64,000 bases of DNA, taken from CAVRXQ01 sp963849105 (lineage in GTDB: Bacteria > Actinomycetota > Acidimicrobiia > Acidimicrobiales > Bog-793). Below are positions 60,187-64,000 of this stretch, one piece after another. Location of the stretch: NCBI GenBank assembly GCA_963849105.1, contig CAWKGD010000004.1, positions 1 to 64,000 on the forward strand, written 5' to 3'. The translations under genes were made by a program, and so were the position numbers. Positions within the stretch are counted from its first letter, which is position 1, and every line of letters begins with the position of its first letter. The notes under the pieces are model-generated. The model was not told the origin of the DNA. It ran no database searches and worked only from the letters and a program-made list of their open reading frames with translations.

Positions 60187-60580
60187 CTGCTCCTGCTCGG
60201 CAGCGGTGTTGTCAACGCGATGTAAGAGCAACTTCGCCACCTGACCCGAGTCAGCCTTTACAGACACAATGATGGCTGAACGGGCACCTCTGCCGACCTA
60301 GCAATACCTCGACATCCTGGTCGGAGTTTGGCTGAGGAGAGAACTGTTAGTGCGCCCGATACAGCGTTACGGACTCTCGCGAGTGCCACATAATGCACGG
60401 AAATAACGACGTGGGACGCGCCCGCAACGTGCCGCATTGTGACGCACTAACCCGGCGTTCGGAGACACCTTCGAGCCGCCGGTCCGGTGAATTTTTAGGG
60501 GCACCACTCCTGCGGCACGGTCCCATTGAGGACGGAAAGAGGCTAGACAGAGGTCGGCAACGAAAAGAGGGGCGGCCGCC
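60187..60580. other. Intergenic
   Basis: About 394 bp before the M48 peptidase gene. No protein-coding frame with support was found. A purine-rich GAGGTCGG stretch lies near its right end, followed by the peptidase start. Confidence 0.4.
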
Positions 60581-61588
60581 ATGTCGATCGAGCTCGCCGT
60601 CAGTTACCCAGGGATCAGCGCACAAGGTTTCGCCCATCCGGCAGATCGAGCGGCGTCGGCGGCGCTCCGCACCGTGCCCGGCATCGAAAGAGTCGTCAAG
60701 TTCCTGACCGAGCATGGCTATGAGCGCCGGCTTCGCCAGCTTCTCATGGGGAACGCCGTTCGGACGGGAGATGACCAACTGCCCGCGGTTTGGGTTGTCC
60801 AGCAACGCTGTGCTCACACGCTCGACATCGAGCGCTGCCCGAGGCTCTATATGACGCAAGAGCCGGTCGGTACCGGCCTGACGATTGGTGCGAACGATCC
60901 GGTCACACTCGTGAGCTCGGGACTCGTCTCGTCGTATTCGGAAGACGAGTTGACCGCGATCCTTGCCCATGAAATGGGACACGTCCTCGCCGAACACGTC
61001 GGGCTTACGACAACGTTCCAGCTCGTCCAAATGATCCTCCGCGGAGTCATCCGCGGGGTGCCGCTCGCCGGGCTGCCGATCGCTGCCGTGTACTTCGCGC
61101 TCCTCGAGTGGTCGAGAGCTGCTGAACTGACTGCAGACCGCGCAAGCGCGATCGTCACCAGCGACCCGATGCTGATGTGCCGAACGTTGATGCGTATGGC
61201 TGGTGGTCCTGTGCAAGATCTCAACCTCGACGCGTTCATCCGCCAGGCAACCGAGTACGCAGGGGAATCGGATCCCTTCGGCCGCTACTCGCGGTTCTTC
61301 GCCGAAATCACGACGACACACCCGTTCCCGGTCCGACGGGTGCGGGAGCTCATCGCGTGGGTGAGCGCCGGCGAGCTCGATCGAATCCGTGCCGGGCAAT
61401 ACCTCCACAAGGGCCAAGAACCGCCTCCATCGGCGGAATTCGATGCGGCCTTTCAGCACTATCGGGCCCGATTCGCGGCGATTTTCGATCGTGCGAGCGA
61501 AGGGATCTCCACCGTCTTTGACCGCGTGAGCACCTGGTTGGGCGGAAATGCCGGCGAGCCATCATCCCCAGGCGACGTTCCGAGCTAG
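60581..61588 (+). CDS. M48-family metallopeptidase
   Basis: A 335-residue peptidase of the M48 (HtpX/Ste24-like) family. Seen: zinc motif HEMGH at residues 130-134, AAELTADRAS with the third ligand Glu near 182, and a hydrophobic helix at 158-176 that may anchor the protein. THPFPVRRVRELIAW is also typical. HtpX-like enzymes degrade misfolded membrane proteins; shorter soluble M48 enzymes have other targets. It starts at ATG 60581. Confidence 0.88.
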   Translation: MSIELAVSYPGISAQGFAHPADRAASAALRTVPGIERVVKFLTEHGYERRLRQLLMGNAVRTGDDQLPAVWVVQQRCAHTLDIERCPRLYMTQEPVGTGLTIGANDPVTLVSSGLVSSYSEDELTAILAHEMGHVLAEHVGLTTTFQLVQMILRGVIRGVPLAGLPIAAVYFALLEWSRAAELTADRASAIVTSDPMLMCRTLMRMAGGPVQDLNLDAFIRQATEYAGESDPFGRYSRFFAEITTTHPFPVRRVRELIAWVSAGELDRIRAGQYLHKGQEPPPSAEFDAAFQHYRARFAAIFDRASEGISTVFDRVSTWLGGNAGEPSSPGDVPS

Positions 61589-61817
61589 CTTCAGACGGGC
61601 ACATCATCTGGGGCTGCTGTCTCCATTTGCCTGCATGCGAATGTTCAAGCGGCCGAACCAATTCGGTCCGCGTCCCGGCGTTTCGACCACGCGACATGTC
61701 GCACACCCGACGGTCGGGGGCGCATCCTCGCCAGCGCTCGAGTGAATGTTCAGGGACACTTATGCACGGCGACACGCGAGACAAAGGAGATCTCCCGCTG
61801 AACCGAAGAGGAATTCT

Positions 61818-62996
61818 GTGACGCGAGTATTGGTGCTGGGTGCCGGTTTTGGCGGCCTCGAGTTGACGACGCGGCTGTCCGAAGAGTTCGGTGACGAGGT
61901 CGAGGTCCTGCTGATCGACGAGGCCGACGCGTTCGTGTTCGGCTTCTCCAAGCTCGACGTCATGTTCGGGCGCACCGGGGCGCAGGCGGTGCGCCACCCG
62001 TACCGCGACCTGGTCAAGCCCGGTGTGCGCTTCGTGCAGACCACTGTCCGAGCGATCGACCCGGCGGCACGCACCGTCGAGACCGACGCCGGCCGTTTCG
62101 AAGGCGACGTGATGGTCGTCGCTCTCGGCGCGGATCTCGACCCCGGGGCCACACCTGGGCTTGTCGAAGCAGGACACGAGTTCTACACGGTGGAGGGCGC
62201 GTTCGCCCTGCGCGAGGTGCTTTCGACCTTCGACGGTGGACGAGTGATCGTCGGTGTCACCTCGACGCCCTTCAAGTGTCCACCCGCTCCGAGCGAGACG
62301 GTCTTATTGATGCACGACTACCTGACTGCCCGTGGGCTGCGGGATCGTTCGGAGATCTCTCTCGTCATGCCCTTGCCGGCGCCCATCCCGCCATCGCCAG
62401 CGGCGTCGCAAGCGCTGGTCGACGCGTTCGCCCAGCGCGACATCGGTTGGTACTCCAACCAAGTCATTCGCGAACTCGATCCGACCGCCAGTTCCGTCCG
62501 GCTCGCAGACGGCACCGAAATGCCCTACGACCTGTTCCTCGGAGTCCCGACACATCACGTGCCCGCGGTCGTCGCCGAGTCGGGCATGACTGTCGAGGGT
62601 TGGATCCCGGTCAATCCCCTCACCCTCGAGACTCCGCACCCCGGGGTGTTCGCGGTCGGAGACGTCACCAGCGTCGGGACACCGAAGGCCGGCGTCTTTT
62701 CCGAGCGACAGGCGGCAGTGGCCGCCCAGCGCATCATCTCGCTCATTCGAGGCGGCCCCGCCACCTCGGAGTATGACGGCTACGGAATGTGCTACCTCGA
62801 GTTCGGACACGAAGAAGTTGCCCGAGTCGGAGTCACGTTCCGGAGCGGACAACCACCCACCGGCACCTATGAAGCTCCGTCGGAGGCGCTGGCCGACGAG
62901 AAGGCCGAGTTCGGGTCCAGCCGCATACAACGGTGGTTCGATCGTGCCTGGACCAACGTGCCTAAGCAGAAGGGCGACTCAGGACCAGCATTTTAG
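61818..62996 (+). CDS. SQR-like FAD-dependent oxidoreductase
   Basis: A 392-residue flavoprotein. Seen: VLVLGAGFGGLELTTRL (FAD ADP-binding loop), VVALGADLDPG, and TPFKCPPAPSE with a Cys at the position of the redox Cys in sulfide:quinone reductase and flavocytochrome c sulfide dehydrogenase. Near the end VFAVGDVTSVGTPKAG is the second FAD motif. Only one of the three Cys usual in true SQR is obvious, so the substrate may differ. GTG 61818 has GAGGA 5 bp upstream. Confidence 0.8.
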   Translation: MTRVLVLGAGFGGLELTTRLSEEFGDEVEVLLIDEADAFVFGFSKLDVMFGRTGAQAVRHPYRDLVKPGVRFVQTTVRAIDPAARTVETDAGRFEGDVMVVALGADLDPGATPGLVEAGHEFYTVEGAFALREVLSTFDGGRVIVGVTSTPFKCPPAPSETVLLMHDYLTARGLRDRSEISLVMPLPAPIPPSPAASQALVDAFAQRDIGWYSNQVIRELDPTASSVRLADGTEMPYDLFLGVPTHHVPAVVAESGMTVEGWIPVNPLTLETPHPGVFAVGDVTSVGTPKAGVFSERQAAVAAQRIISLIRGGPATSEYDGYGMCYLEFGHEEVARVGVTFRSGQPPTGTYEAPSEALADEKAEFGSSRIQRWFDRAWTNVPKQKGDSGPAF

Positions 62997-63336
62997 TGGA
63001 CGACGTCGTTGAACATCTGGCGCGCATCCGAGCGGCCACGGTCATGGTCATCACCGATCTCGAGGACGATCTGGCAGCAATCGCCGAATCCACCGGGAAG
63101 GGCACGGACGACGAACAGCACCCGGAAGGATCAAGGTCGGCTTTGAACGAGCTCGCTTCGGATCGCTACTCGAACGGACCCGGCACTCCCTGTCCGATCT
63201 CGACGAAGCGCTTGAGCGGATTCGCGACGGCAACTACGGCTGCTGTGAACGTTTCGGCGCGCCGATTCTCTCCGAACGGCTGAAGGCACTCCCAACAGCC
63301 AGGCTCTGCATGGTGTCGGTCTCCTCGACCCGATAG
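62996..63336 (+). pseudogene. TraR/DksA-like zinc finger gene with a frameshift
   Basis: The GTG overlaps the SQR-like stop (TAGTG). The first part reads MDDVVEHLARIRAATVMVI and on to DDEQHPEGS. The family continues in the -1 frame from about 63133: VGFERARFGSLLERTRHSL, then RIRDGNYGCCERFGAP and LKALPTARLC. A single-base loss near 63134 explains the break. The zinc finger also lacks its second Cys (CERF instead of CERC) and its last one. Either a real pseudogene or a sequencing error. Confidence 0.65.
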
Positions 63337-63611
63337 CGGGTCTCTCGCGATCTAAATCCGGTATCGACGCATCTAGGAACACGCTGTACGGCTCAGTGCC
63401 GGCGACGCTCCTATCAGTTGTCAAGCCCTTGAGTCTTCGGGAGTGGAAACAGCGGGCAGAACAATGAAGAGCCACTCCGTGTCGGAGGGCAAGCTCTTAT
63501 CAAGCCACGCGTTTCGAAGAAGTGTGTGCCGGATCGTGGATCGGCGAGTCGCCGGAAAGTCAACCCGTGTGGGCGACAGTTAGGTGATGAGCCAGATCCA
63601 CGGTCGCGGGC

Positions 63612-64000
63612 TCAGCCGCGAGGTAAGTGGCGATACACCTCGCGGGCCACGTAGCGCTTCAAGATGCGGATGACCTCGGGCTTCGTTCGTCCTTCTTTCA
63701 CGCGCCGCTCGAAGTAGGCAGTCGTCTCTGGGTCGTGGGCGATGCGCACCATGACGATGCGCCACAGCGCGCTGTTCGCTTGACGATCACCACCGCTGTC
63801 GAGTCGAAAACGACCGGTGCTCTTTCCCGATGACGCTGGGATCGGCGACACTCCGCACAAGTGTGCGAAGGCGGCTTCTGAATGGAGGCGCTCGGGGTTG
63901 TCGCCGGCGGTCACCAATAGCGCGGCGGCGGTGTCGGGGCCGACTCCGAACAAAGCGAGCAACTCAGGAGCGGTGACTGCAAGAAGCGAGTTGATCTTCG
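63612..64000 (-). CDS. IS110-family transposase, partial (N-terminus beyond the right edge)
   Basis: The last 129 residues of a transposase open to the right edge. Seen: LLALFGVGPDTAAALLVTAGD, FAHLCGVSPIPASSGKSTGR, and RQANSALWRIVMVRIAHDP, the Transposase_20 C-terminal domain of IS110/IS1111 enzymes, with its catalytic Ser in the SSGKS region. The catalytic DEDD part lies outside the window. Whether the element is complete cannot be judged. Confidence 0.88.
   Translation of the reverse strand, partial: KINSLLAVTAPELLALFGVGPDTAAALLVTAGDNPERLHSEAAFAHLCGVSPIPASSGKSTGRFRLDSGGDRQANSALWRIVMVRIAHDPETTAYFERRVKEGRTKPEVIRILKRYVAREVYRHLPRG

Noticed and set aside
1..64000. CRISPR array, rRNA operon or prophage
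   Set aside because: No regularly spaced repeats, no rRNA-like stretches and no phage structural or lysis genes are visible.

Overview
The window looks like a chromosomal segment of a high-GC actinomycete. It carries a type II glutamine synthetase with a GlnR-like operator, two mycothiol-type DinB-fold enzymes, a type I isopentenyl-diphosphate isomerase, many GTG/TTG starts, and lipoproteins of a kind common in deep-branching Actinomycetota. Acidimicrobiia is my best guess for the class, but this is inference. There are no rRNA genes, no CRISPR array and no phage structural genes.

Region 1 (1-22.9 kb) is a surface-polysaccharide locus. It holds an RmlC-like epimerase, four family-2 glycosyltransferases or glycosyltransferase-like genes, two SDR sugar-nucleotide enzymes, a nucleotide-sugar dehydrogenase, a DMT-type transporter, two methyltransferases and four large GT-C-like membrane proteins. 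The part from about 1.6 to 14.6 kb is visibly less GC-rich than the rest and is broken by an IS3-family element (3-bp CCC target duplication) that itself carries an IS30 insertion. The nucleotide-sugar dehydrogenase starts just downstream of the IS3 end and has a leaderless-type promoter.

Region 2 (22.9-44.8 kb) is mostly housekeeping and metabolic: fumC, an NlpC/P60 peptidoglycan hydrolase, quinone oxidoreductase, idi, aldo/keto reductase, a PAS-GGDEF diguanylate cyclase, a GT2/membrane protein pair, glnII, bioY, two ABC-2 exporters transcribed away from each other around a split-barrel flavoprotein gene, and a run of small genes (CC/Se-motif protein, DUF1697, DUF2277, YbaK, DinB, UBP zinc finger). 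It ends with a seven-repeat RCC1 protein.

Region 3 (44.8-64 kb) is accessory. A degenerate tRNA-like sequence is followed by a hemerythrin gene, and three paralogous lipoproteins share two CMxxHGxxxxPDP modules each. Two of these flank a large FtsX-type permease that has no ATPase gene beside it, and they share a conserved block upstream. An IS1380 element and an IS5 element lie in tandem and share copies of the 5-mer CTAAG. After them come a GNAT, a TetR plus mycothiol-dependent isomerase pair, a VOC protein, a low-affinity iron permease, a ferritin-like protein, an M48 protease, an SQR-like flavoprotein, a frameshifted TraR/DksA-like gene and the end of an IS110 transposase at the right edge.

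The strongest candidate for something little described is the lipoprotein family at 45.8, 50.3 and 57.9 kb, with its duplicated Cys/His module, shared upstream block and neighbouring orphan permease.
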